A stretch of 6,449 nucleotides of DNA from positions 1-6,449 of the forward strand of contig CALGOE010000099.1 of the NCBI GenBank assembly GCA_937958145.1, given 5' to 3'. Shown here one piece after another: positions 1-6,194 of this stretch. Position numbers and translations under genes: made by a program. The notes below the pieces were generated by a model. The model was not told the DNA's origin. It was given only the letters and a program-made list of their open reading frames with translations, and did no database searches. Position 1 is the first letter of the stretch. Every line of letters begins with the position of its first letter. This stretch comes from an uncultured Desulfobacca sp. Its GTDB lineage: Bacteria; Desulfobacterota; Desulfobaccia; Desulfobaccales; Desulfobaccaceae.

Positions 1-51
1 TGAGGGGTATTAAATTAATATTATCAACGCGATAAATCTATTATCAGAGAT

Positions 52-80
52 GTAGGGGCGAGCCGCCGGCTCGCCCCTAC
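52..80. repeat. Palindromic intergenic repeat (REP/MITE-like)
   Basis: This is a perfect inverted repeat: a 13-bp arm GTAGGGGCGAGCC, a 3-base loop GCC and the exact reverse complement of the arm. Elements with TAGGGGCGA...TCGCCCCTA ends are a recurrent type of dispersed intergenic palindrome in many bacterial genomes; that is from memory, not a search. Neither strand has a T-tract right after the stem, so a Rho-independent terminator is unlikely. Only one copy is visible in this window, so its repeat nature cannot be proven here. Confidence 0.6.
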
Positions 81-174
81 GGTCCCAATTGACTCCGGGT
101 TTATCTTCACAACTGATCATTTCTGGTCGTTGGACGGTTCCTGGTGGCACCGGCTTTCCTGCCTGCGCGCCCAT

Positions 175-195
175 GAACAGGCTGAAAACCTGTTC
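175..195. other. Short hairpin, 7-bp stem
   Basis: GAACAGG and CCTGTTC form a perfect 7-bp stem around a 7-base loop in the intergenic stretch. There is no adjacent T-tract and no flanking gene start that would give it a role. It could be part of a longer 3' untranslated RNA or a decayed repeat. Confidence 0.3.
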
Positions 196-280
196 CACCC
201 ATCTCAATCTGGAATGCAGTTTCGGTCATTCCTCACAAGAATGAAAGGTTACAAATCATCATAGCAAAGGGGAGCTGCGA

Positions 281-336
281 GGCTTCTTGAGAAGCCCGGC
301 TGTAGCAGGATCAAGGAGCATGCCACCCTTGGGTGG
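281..336 (-). other. Pair of tight hairpins downstream of the PEP-synthase-like gene
   Basis: Two near-perfect palindromes lie 46-101 nt past the stop codon at 382. On the minus strand the first met is CCACCC-AA-GGGTGG (336-323); the second is GGCTTCT-CA-AGAAGCC (296-281). Such tight stems could stabilise the 3' end of the transcript or act with Rho. Neither has the downstream U-run of an intrinsic terminator, so the functional call is tentative. Confidence 0.3.
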
Positions 337-381
337 TGGGCGAACCGGCCTGTGGCGGCCTGCGGCACTGAATGAGACACC

Positions 382-2997
382 TCAATCAGCAACCGCCGCT
401 CCCGCCGCCGGGGGGGGTAAGACATAATTTTCAATGTCGTCGATGAGCTTCTGATAATAATACTGCACCTGGTCCTGGTTCAGCATGACCATATCCAGTT
501 GCCGGGTATGCACACTCACATAACCCAGGATGCGCAATCGCTCCACCATGAAATCCATGGGCTCGTCCTCCAGGCGGGCAAAGACCGAATCCCCTTTGAT
601 ATCCACCTTGAAATGATAGCGCTCCAGGACTTCCTGCACCAACCGGGCCCGGCCCAGGCGCCGGCCGAAATCCGCCCCACCCCCTTTAAAAGCAAAACGG
701 ATGAAATTCTCATGGCGGTCTTCCCCGACCAGGGCCTCTACCGTGGAAAAGTGGAAACCGAAGCGGGAGGACAGGTGGCAGAAATTTTTTGAAATCATAA
801 AGTAATTCAAGTTGCCGTAAAACCCCCGGCCGCCAGCCTCCAGTTCGGGCCGGCTGGCCGCCTGACCCAGGACTGACATGAAGCCCCGGGCATCCAGAGG
901 CGGCGGGCCCTCCCATTTCACCGCCGTGATACCCTGCCACAGCGCCAACATGGGAATGGAGGCGATGTCGTCCACGTGGATTTCCCTGGCCTCGGTCTCC
1001 CGCCGCAGGCCGTCCTCCAGGTCCAGAACCCACCATTGCATGGGCACCTCCGCCACCAGCCGTTTGATCAGATGCTTGGACAAATCCTTGTTGGCATCGT
1101 AATCAAAGAGTTCCCGCACCGCCACTTCATGGGCAAAACGGAGAATATCATGATACGTCCGGCAGGACTTGACCTTGAAATCCGGGCTGTCCGGATTGGT
1201 CAGATTGAGCGGACTGATATATTGGAGGATCTCCTGGAGGGTCTCGTACACCGGCGTGCCCTGCATCAGGCTGGCCCGTTGGGCCGCCTGGGCCAACAGG
1301 CTGTCAACCTTCCCCTCATATACCCTAAGACCGTCGGCATCCACGGTGATCATGGTCCCGCTTGCTATCTTCTGGGTGGCGACGCCGGTATTGAACACCG
1401 CCGGCACCCGGAACTCCCGGGCCACATTGGCCAGATGCCCGGTAATACCCCCCCGGTCGGTGACCACAGCCGCAGCCCGGGACAACAGGGGAGCCCAACT
1501 GGGGTGGGGAATGGCGGTCACCAACACCGCGCCGTGGGGAAAACGCAGCAGATCGGCATTGCTGACCACCAGGAAGGCTTCGCCGGCCGCTACCCCGGGG
1601 CTGGCCATCAGGCCCCCCTCCACGAGCACAGGATGATTCAGCCCTGCCGGCGGCTCCACTTCCGGGCGCACCGCCAGCTCCATCTGCTGCAGGGGCCGAC
1701 ATTGTAAAATGTAAAGGCGCCCCGTCTGATCCACACACCATTCAATATCCTGGGGGCCCTGAAAATGCTCTTCCAGACGCAGGGCCAGACTGGCCAACGT
1801 CAGGATCTGATCATCGGTCAGGGCTGGAGTCTGTCCATCCTGGTCAAGCTCCTCCCGACAGACCCCTTCCTCGGGGAGACAGACATATTTCTGACGCTTG
1901 TCAGCAATCTCTTTGGCCACAATCTGCAAGGGGTCGGCACGGCGAATAACGTAGAGGTCCGGCGAGCTGCTGCCGTCCACCACCAGCTTGGCCAACCCGT
2001 GGACCGCGTTGATGACGATGTCATCACAATGGGGGTCCGTGGGGTGATGGGAATACATCACCCCCCCTGCCGCCGAATCCACCATCTCCATACACCCCAC
2101 ACACATGGCCACATCCTCATCCCGGATACCCTTATTCAGACGATAGGTGATGGCGGTGGGTGCATATTTGCTGGCCAAAATCTCCTTGTAGACGGGAAAC
2201 AGGTTGTCGGGACTGACATTCAGCTCCGATCGGTATTGGCCGGCGAACGAGACGTTCTTGCTGTCCTCGCCGATGGCGCTGGAACGCAGCGACACCCGGA
2301 CTGCCGCCCCTCGCCTGTGGGCCAGCTGTTCATAGGCCTGCTGCATGGCCTCGGCCAAGGCCGGCGGCATCTCGGCCTGAATGATGAGCATCTGGATTTC
2401 GGAACTGAGTCGATAAATGGTGGCCATATCTTCCAGTTCCATGGACTGGATCCGTCGGTTGATTTCGTCCTGGAGCTGATTGTGGCTCAGAAAAAGCTCG
2501 TAGGCCGCCACCGTCATGACAAAACCATCGGGTACGGCGAAACCGGGTTGGCATTGCCGCAGCTCGCCGATATTGGCCATCTTGGCCCCCACCACGTCAG
2601 CCATGTCTTTCGTGACCGCCGACAACGGCAGGACCAGATCAACCTGGGGGATGGCCCGGCGTCGGGTCAAAATCTCCTCCAACCTGGCCTGGATGTCGTT
2701 GAAGATCGGCACCAAACCGGCATACTTGTCGTTGGTCAATTCGTTGAGGGCGCGGATCAGGGCAAAGACATTGACACTCACGGCCGTGGCATGGCCCCGG
2801 ACGAAGTTCATGCCAAAGGGTTGGGTGCCCTGCAAGGCCAGCTCCATTTCAGTCATAAGATGCAGCGCCGTGTTATTGGCGGCCAATAACAACCGAAAGG
2901 CGTGATATTTTTTCCGGAAGGTCTCCCGCAGTTCCGTAAGCGATACCGGGGCCTTTTTGGCAAAACGCCTTTTTAACCAATCCAACCAGGGAGCCAT
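382..2997 (-). CDS. PEP-synthase-like PEP/pyruvate-binding protein with non-canonical C-terminus
   Basis: An 871-residue cytoplasmic protein of the PEP synthase / pyruvate phosphate dikinase superfamily. Residues 1-120 are a mostly helical extra N-terminal region. Residues about 126-436 are the ATP-grasp-like PPDK N-terminal domain: GAKMANIGEL (137-146), SLRSSAIGEDS (236-246), FAGQY (251-255), GGVMYSHHP (311-319), then QDIEW (416-420) and LQCRP (431-435). Residues about 460-562 are the phosphohistidine swivelling domain, GGITGHLANVARE (516-528) with presumed catalytic His521. From about 565 onward the usual PEP-binding TIM barrel is not seen. A roughly 300-residue region takes its place, with blocks such as SPDFKVKSCRTYHDILRFAH (604-623). 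I recall similar blocks in PEP-synthase-like proteins of sulfate- and metal-reducing bacteria. Whether it makes PEP, or phosphorylates another substrate or a partner protein, cannot be told. ATG at 2997 has a purine-rich GGGGGA a few bases upstream. Its C-terminal codons include a run of eight C (410-417). It is separated from the tRNA gene upstream by a terminator and so is probably its own transcript. Confidence 0.9.
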   Translation of the reverse strand: MAPWLDWLKRRFAKKAPVSLTELRETFRKKYHAFRLLLAANNTALHLMTEMELALQGTQPFGMNFVRGHATAVSVNVFALIRALNELTNDKYAGLVPIFNDIQARLEEILTRRRAIPQVDLVLPLSAVTKDMADVVGAKMANIGELRQCQPGFAVPDGFVMTVAAYELFLSHNQLQDEINRRIQSMELEDMATIYRLSSEIQMLIIQAEMPPALAEAMQQAYEQLAHRRGAAVRVSLRSSAIGEDSKNVSFAGQYRSELNVSPDNLFPVYKEILASKYAPTAITYRLNKGIRDEDVAMCVGCMEMVDSAAGGVMYSHHPTDPHCDDIVINAVHGLAKLVVDGSSSPDLYVIRRADPLQIVAKEIADKRQKYVCLPEEGVCREELDQDGQTPALTDDQILTLASLALRLEEHFQGPQDIEWCVDQTGRLYILQCRPLQQMELAVRPEVEPPAGLNHPVLVEGGLMASPGVAAGEAFLVVSNADLLRFPHGAVLVTAIPHPSWAPLLSRAAAVVTDRGGITGHLANVAREFRVPAVFNTGVATQKIASGTMITVDADGLRVYEGKVDSLLAQAAQRASLMQGTPVYETLQEILQYISPLNLTNPDSPDFKVKSCRTYHDILRFAHEVAVRELFDYDANKDLSKHLIKRLVAEVPMQWWVLDLEDGLRRETEAREIHVDDIASIPMLALWQGITAVKWEGPPPLDARGFMSVLGQAASRPELEAGGRGFYGNLNYFMISKNFCHLSSRFGFHFSTVEALVGEDRHENFIRFAFKGGGADFGRRLGRARLVQEVLERYHFKVDIKGDSVFARLEDEPMDFMVERLRILGYVSVHTRQLDMVMLNQDQVQYYYQKLIDDIENYVLPPPAAGAAVAD

Positions 2998-3393
2998 GCG
3001 CTTCCCCCTTCCAGCTTCAGGGTTTTGATACGGGTCTGTCGCTGCCGCGCCACCGACATAGGCGGAAATTGCAAGATTCCTGCCGGATGGCCTCGCGCCC
3101 GCGAGACGGCAAGTATTACCTTACCCCTGCCACCACCGGCCATAAAGTGCCAGCTTTTTTTACACCCTGAAAAGTTTAAAAAAGCAACAATGGTGCCGGT
3201 TCCGTGGGTGAGTTTTTGGTTTGCCACCCAGTGTATATTATGGCGGCGGCAGGCGCCAGGTATCAGCCAGACATTTGCACCCCAAACAATCCTGGCGACG
3301 AATGCATAACTCCTCTCCTGCAACAACAGCAGAATCGGACAAGCCGGCGCTAGTCGTCCACCCTGGCCCGCTCACTTATGCCCCCGCCCCAAC
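2998..3393. other. Intergenic stretch and 5' leader of the PEP-synthase-like gene
   Basis: About 400 bases without a convincing gene. Open frames of 94 codons (plus strand) and 117 codons (minus strand, running into the downstream gene start) have no recognisable product and no clear ribosome binding site. On the minus strand the stretch holds a weak sigma70-like promoter (3159-3187). It also holds a GC-rich hairpin CTCGC/GCGAG (3092-3105) inside an outer TGCCG/CGGCA pairing. A 7-bp inverted repeat, CGCCAGG at 3254-3260 and CCTGGCG at 3291-3297, lies further upstream and could be an operator or a remnant. I recognise no known riboswitch. Confidence 0.5.
3159..3187 (-). promoter_or_regulatory. 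Weak candidate sigma70 promoter for the PEP-synthase-like gene
   Basis: On the minus strand TTGCTT (3187-3182) and TGTAAA (3164-3159) are 17 bp apart in an AT-rich pocket of a GC-rich intergenic region. The -35 matches consensus only in TTG; the -10 matches in four of six bases. It would give a leader of roughly 155 nt. This is the best candidate I could see, but the match is poor. Confidence 0.25.
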
Positions 3394-3429
3394 AAAAAAG
3401 GCAAGCCCCCTTAATACGGTAACTTGCCT
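3394..3429 (-). terminator. Rho-independent terminator after tRNA-Pro
   Basis: On the minus strand, 17 nt past the encoded CCA of the tRNA, AGGCAAG (3429-3423) and CTTGCCT (3405-3399) form a perfect 7-bp stem around a 17-base loop. The stem runs directly into six T (3399-3394, counting the last stem T). It ends the tRNA transcript, and possibly ior read-through, and separates it from the PEP-synthase-like gene. Confidence 0.8.
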
Positions 3430-3446
3430 GTAATTTGACAACTTTC

Positions 3447-3523
3447 TGGTCGGGACGAGAGGATTTGAACCTCCGACCCCCTGAACCCCATTCAGGTGCG
3501 CTCCCAGTCTGCGCCACGTCCCG
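3447..3523 (-). tRNA. tRNA-Pro (anticodon GGG)
   Basis: A 77-nt gene on the minus strand that folds as a complete cloverleaf. The acceptor stem is CGGGACG with CGTCCCG, seven pairs. The D stem is GCGC/GCGC. The anticodon stem is CCTGA/TCAGG around loop ATGGGGT, which puts GGG at the anticodon positions. A 5-base variable loop follows, then T stem GGAGG/CCTCT around TTCAAAT. The discriminator A and the 3' CCA are encoded (3450-3447). Anticodon GGG reads the proline codons CCC and CCU. The C1-G72 pair fits bacterial tRNA-Pro. It has its own strong promoter upstream and an intrinsic terminator downstream. No intron and no mismatch in the acceptor stem. Confidence 0.96.
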
Positions 3524-3536
3524 ACTTGTCTAAACT

Positions 3537-3586
3537 GAGCTGCCGGGGCGAGACTTGCTAGCCCTAGTCCCCCCTTGGCACAGCTC
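3537..3586 (-). other. Structured leader between promoter and tRNA-Pro
   Basis: A 50-nt imperfect hairpin fills the space between the predicted start point (about 3590) and the tRNA. Outer arms are GAGCTG (3586-3581) and CAGCTC (3542-3537). They continue after one bulged base as GCC/GGC, then GGGG/CCCC, with a further GACT/AGTC pairing inside. It has no U-run after it, so it does not look like a terminator for iorB. It may be a processing signal in the pre-tRNA leader. Confidence 0.4.
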
Positions 3587-3596
3587 ATGAAATTAA

Positions 3597-3625
3597 AATA
3601 TACCCCTCTCTCTGATGCCTGTCAA
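3597..3625 (-). promoter_or_regulatory. Strong sigma70-type promoter for tRNA-Pro
   Basis: On the minus strand a perfect -35 TTGACA (3625-3620) is followed after exactly 17 bp by -10 TATATT (3602-3597), five of six bases of consensus. The -35 begins 7 nt past the iorB stop codon. Transcription would start near 3590, giving a leader of about 67 nt before the tRNA. Strength and position fit a dedicated stable-RNA promoter. Confidence 0.75.
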
Positions 3626-3632
3626 GAGATTC

Positions 3633-4238
3633 CTACGGCAGCGCCGCTGCCGCCTCGTGCCCCAGTTGAAAGGCTTTGAGGTTGGTCTCCAGGTGCGCCT
3701 TGGGGGTGCGGGTGGCAATGATCTGCTCAAAAGTGGCGACCGTAAAAGGCACCCGACCGCTGCTGATCAGGGCCCCCAAAAGGACCATGTTCACTGCCAG
3801 GGCGCTGCCGGCCTGTTGGGCCAGGGCGTTGCCGTCCAGGGCGATGAGGCGGCCGGTGTGGGCTTTCAGGAGAGCCAGCATCCGCTCTACCGGCGGATAG
3901 GTGGTCTGGCCGGTGGCCACCGTGTAGGGCACATTGACCCCGGTGTTGGTCACCACCAACGCCCCGGCATGGCAGCGGTTCAGGGACCGGAAGGTCTCCA
4001 GGATCTCAAACCCCAGAAGGATATCGGCTTCACCTAAGGAAATTATGGGGCTGGCCAGGCTGCCCAGAACCACGGTGGATTCCACCACCCCGCCCCGTTG
4101 AGCCATGCCATGGGTTTCTGCTACCTGGACCGGATAGCCGGCGGCCATGGCCGCCTCCCCCAGCAGGCGGGTGGCCAGGAGCGTCCCTTGACCGCCGACG
4201 CCGGTACAATAAATGCGAAGTTGTAGGTCTGCTGTCAT
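3633..4238 (-). CDS. iorB: Indolepyruvate ferredoxin oxidoreductase, beta subunit
   Basis: A 201-residue cytoplasmic protein, normal length for IorB. It belongs to the family of the gamma domain of 2-oxoacid:ferredoxin oxidoreductases. Diagnostic blocks are the Rossmann-like glycine loop GVGGQG (13-18), ETHGMAQRGG (41-50) and the C-terminal NLKAFQLG (186-193). In the holoenzyme it partners IorA, which carries thiamine diphosphate and iron-sulfur clusters. Together they oxidise arylpyruvates with CoA to arylacetyl-CoA, CO2 and reduced ferredoxin. The family role is well established; the substrate here is inferred. It starts 40 nt after iorA, and an in-frame stop at 4251-4253 excludes a much longer N-terminus. 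Its ribosome binding site is weak (only GAG about ten bases upstream), so translation may depend on iorA. No terminator separates it from the tRNA-Pro gene downstream. Confidence 0.94.
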   Translation of the reverse strand: MTADLQLRIYCTGVGGQGTLLATRLLGEAAMAAGYPVQVAETHGMAQRGGVVESTVVLGSLASPIISLGEADILLGFEILETFRSLNRCHAGALVVTNTGVNVPYTVATGQTTYPPVERMLALLKAHTGRLIALDGNALAQQAGSALAVNMVLLGALISSGRVPFTVATFEQIIATRTPKAHLETNLKAFQLGHEAAAALP

Positions 4239-4278
4239 TATGCAAGCTCGCTAGATAACTGGATAAATCCTGCCACCG

Positions 4279-6159
4279 CTAGCCGTTGCCGGCTGATTTG
4301 GCCCGGATGGCCTTTTTCTGGCACAACTGCAGGCAGAAGCCGCAGGCGTTGCAAAGGGCCTCATCGATGACCAGCGGGCCTTCGCCCTCCAAAGGCGGCT
4401 GCAGGGCCGGGCAGCCGAAGTAATCCAGACAGTGGCGGCAGTCCCGGCATTCCGGCCCCACGACAAAGGTCTTGGCCCGCTTTTTCTGCCCCAGACGCTG
4501 CAGGTAAAGAATGCAGGGCGACCGGGAGATGATGACCCGTACCCCCCGGGCCGCCACCGCCTCTTTAATGGCCGCCAGGGTCAGGCGGTACTGCAAGGGG
4601 TTGACCAACTTCACCTGCTCGACCCCCAGGGCCTGCACCACCTGATGGATATCAATGGTCCGGCCGGTATAACCCGGCGGCGCCGGCGTGACGCCGGGAT
4701 GGGGCTGATGGCCGGTCATGGCCGTGGTGCCATTGTCCAGGATAATCAAAAGAAAATCATGACCATTGTGCACCGCATCAATCAGACCCGGGAGGCCGGA
4801 ATGAAAAAAGGTGGAATCACCGATAAAGGCGATGACCTTTTGGCCGGTAGCCGTGGCGATCCCGGCGGCCGTGCTGACGCTGGAACCCATGCACAACAGG
4901 TAGTCGGCCATGCTCAGGGGCGGCAGCAGGCCCAGAGTGTAACAGCCGATGTCCGTGGGAAAGATCCCCTCCACCCCTAAGTCCCGCAGAGCGATCTTGA
5001 CCGCGTAATACGTGGCCCGGTGGGAACACCCCGGGCAGAGGTTGGGCGGCCGCTCCGGCAACGACCGGCCCAGCAGGGCAGCAGGATCCACTGGCGTCGG
5101 CGGCGTATACGGCACCCCAAAGTAGCCGGCCAGAACCTGCCGCACCAGGCCAGGGTGGTATTCAAAGAGGCGGCTGAACAGGCCTTCGCCCTTCCCGCGG
5201 ATGACCGGCGGCTGCGGAAGATCGGCGGCGATGGCCCGCACCCCTTCTTCCAGATAGGGCTCCAGTTCCTCCACCACCAGGACTTTCTCGACCCTGCCGA
5301 GAAATTCCCGGATCAATCGGCTCGGCAGGGGGTGGGTGAAACCTAATGTGAGCAGACTGACCTTGTCCCTGATCCCCAGATCGGCAATGGCATCGGCGAC
5401 ATAAGCAGCACTGACACCGCTGGTGACAATCCCCCAGGGGCCGGTGCCACTGACGCGGTTCCACTGACAGGTTTCCGCCACCGCCGCCGCCTTGGCCTGC
5501 TGAGCCAGGAGGATACCATGGGCCTGGCGGGCCACCGCCGGCACCATGACATAGCGAAAGGGGTTTTTCTCGAACCGTCCCTGCCGCTGCCGGGGCTTGA
5601 GCTCGCCCAGCACGACGACGCCGCGGCTGTGGTTGATGCGAGTGGTGGTGCGCAGGATCACCGGCAACTGCAGTTCTTCGGAGAGCGCAAAGGCGTAGTG
5701 CGTCAGGTCTTTAGCTTCCTGGGCACTGCTGGGCTCCAGCATGGGAAGGCCCGAGAGTTTGGCGTAATAGCGGTTGTCCTGTTCGTTCTGGCTGGAAAAC
5801 AACGAAGGATCATCGGCGGAAACCAGCACCAGCCCGCCTTTGACGCCGCTGTAGGCCAGGGTCATGAGGGTGTCCGCCGCCACGTTCACCCCCACGTGCT
5901 TCATGGCGCACAGGACCCGGAGACCGGAGGCCGCAGCCCCGGCGGCCACCTCCAGGGCCACTTTTTCATTGGTGGCGTATTCAAAATACAGATCCGATTC
6001 TCGGGAGATCTGATAGCAACGGTCGCCGATTTCTGACGACGGCGTGCCGGGATACTGGGTAGCCAGGGCTACCCCCGCTTCCAGGGCCCCCCGGACGATG
6101 GCCTCGTTCCCCAACAGCAGGCGTTTCTCTCCCGGCGGACCGGCTAATAATGGATGCAT
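4279..6159 (-). CDS. iorA: Indolepyruvate ferredoxin oxidoreductase, alpha subunit
   Basis: A 626-residue cytoplasmic protein, normal for IorA. The N-terminal pyrimidine-binding domain spans roughly residues 14-175, with QYPGTPSSEI (35-44) and NEKVALE (64-70), whose Glu65 probably activates thiamine. A linker domain follows. The thiamine diphosphate-binding domain spans about 375-545, with CPGCSHR (375-381), TDIGCYTLG (402-410) and the GDS...DN pyrophosphate/Mg motif (447-476). The C-terminal ferredoxin domain holds two 4Fe-4S motifs: C571, C574, C577, C583-P and C603, C606, C609, C613. It decarboxylates arylpyruvates and passes electrons to ferredoxin with IorB. The open frame extends 64 codons further upstream, to 6351, but that part reads as non-protein and would run almost to a terminator. 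ATG at 6159 has GAGGT six bases upstream and begins where the family's homology starts, so I chose it. No arylacetyl-CoA ligase or aminotransferase gene lies within the window. Confidence 0.95.
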   Translation of the reverse strand: MHPLLAGPPGEKRLLLGNEAIVRGALEAGVALATQYPGTPSSEIGDRCYQISRESDLYFEYATNEKVALEVAAGAAASGLRVLCAMKHVGVNVAADTLMTLAYSGVKGGLVLVSADDPSLFSSQNEQDNRYYAKLSGLPMLEPSSAQEAKDLTHYAFALSEELQLPVILRTTTRINHSRGVVVLGELKPRQRQGRFEKNPFRYVMVPAVARQAHGILLAQQAKAAAVAETCQWNRVSGTGPWGIVTSGVSAAYVADAIADLGIRDKVSLLTLGFTHPLPSRLIREFLGRVEKVLVVEELEPYLEEGVRAIAADLPQPPVIRGKGEGLFSRLFEYHPGLVRQVLAGYFGVPYTPPTPVDPAALLGRSLPERPPNLCPGCSHRATYYAVKIALRDLGVEGIFPTDIGCYTLGLLPPLSMADYLLCMGSSVSTAAGIATATGQKVIAFIGDSTFFHSGLPGLIDAVHNGHDFLLIILDNGTTAMTGHQPHPGVTPAPPGYTGRTIDIHQVVQALGVEQVKLVNPLQYRLTLAAIKEAVAARGVRVIISRSPCILYLQRLGQKKRAKTFVVGPECRDCRHCLDYFGCPALQPPLEGEGPLVIDEALCNACGFCLQLCQKKAIRAKSAGNG

Positions 6160-6170
6160 AGCTGACCTCA
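6160..6170 (-). promoter_or_regulatory. Ribosome binding site that decides the iorA start
   Basis: On the minus strand TGAGGT precedes ATG at 6159, with AGG six bases from the start codon. This supports the 626-residue form of IorA over the longer open frame. The first three bases (6170-6168) are also the TGA stop of the mini-ORF upstream, so the two translation signals overlap. Confidence 0.75.
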
Positions 6171-6194
6171 AAAATAAAGCTGGGTGGCGGTCAT
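6168..6194 (-). CDS. Possible 8-residue leader peptide upstream of iorA
   Basis: A mini-ORF reads MTATQLYF then TGA. It has a good Shine-Dalgarno sequence, GGGGAG (6207-6202), seven bases before its ATG. Its stop overlaps the iorA ribosome binding site, so a ribosome ending here would sit on or next to the iorA start region. The last two codons are Tyr and Phe, whose 2-oxoacids are among the substrates of the IorAB enzyme. Leader peptides that sense amino acids are known in other operons (for example TnaC for tryptophan), but no homology to them is claimed. A chance ATG after a purine-rich stretch is the main alternative. Confidence 0.35.
   Translation of the reverse strand: MTATQLYF

Larger units (their letters stand above)
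1..381. other. Non-coding stretch, no supported gene
   Basis: No reading frame here looks like a real gene. The short open frames are 61-65 codons, cross palindromes or have no ribosome binding site, and their translations resemble nothing I know. The first 50 bases are AT-rich. The rest holds a 29-bp palindrome at 52-80 and short hairpins at 175-195, 281-296 and 323-336. The last two lie beyond the stop codon of the minus-strand gene ending at 382, so they may be in its 3' untranslated RNA. None is followed by a T-tract on the minus strand, so I cannot name a canonical terminator for that gene. Confidence 0.6.

Noticed and set aside
976..1707. A 243-codon open frame on the plus strand
   Set aside because: Also antisense to the PEP-synthase-like gene, with low-complexity composition and no recognisable motif.
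1765..2889. A 374-codon open frame on the plus strand
   Set aside because: It is antisense to the PEP-synthase-like gene; its His/Gly/Gln-rich translation is the shadow of a GC-rich gene and has no known domain.
3144..3158. Sigma54-like promoter TGGCAC-TTTAT-GGCC on the minus strand
   Set aside because: The -24 element is good, but the GC of the -12 element is one base out of register and TTGC is absent.
2973..3326. A 117-codon minus-strand frame overlapping the start of the PEP-synthase-like gene
   Set aside because: No ribosome site, no recognisable product, and it runs through the leader into a well supported gene.
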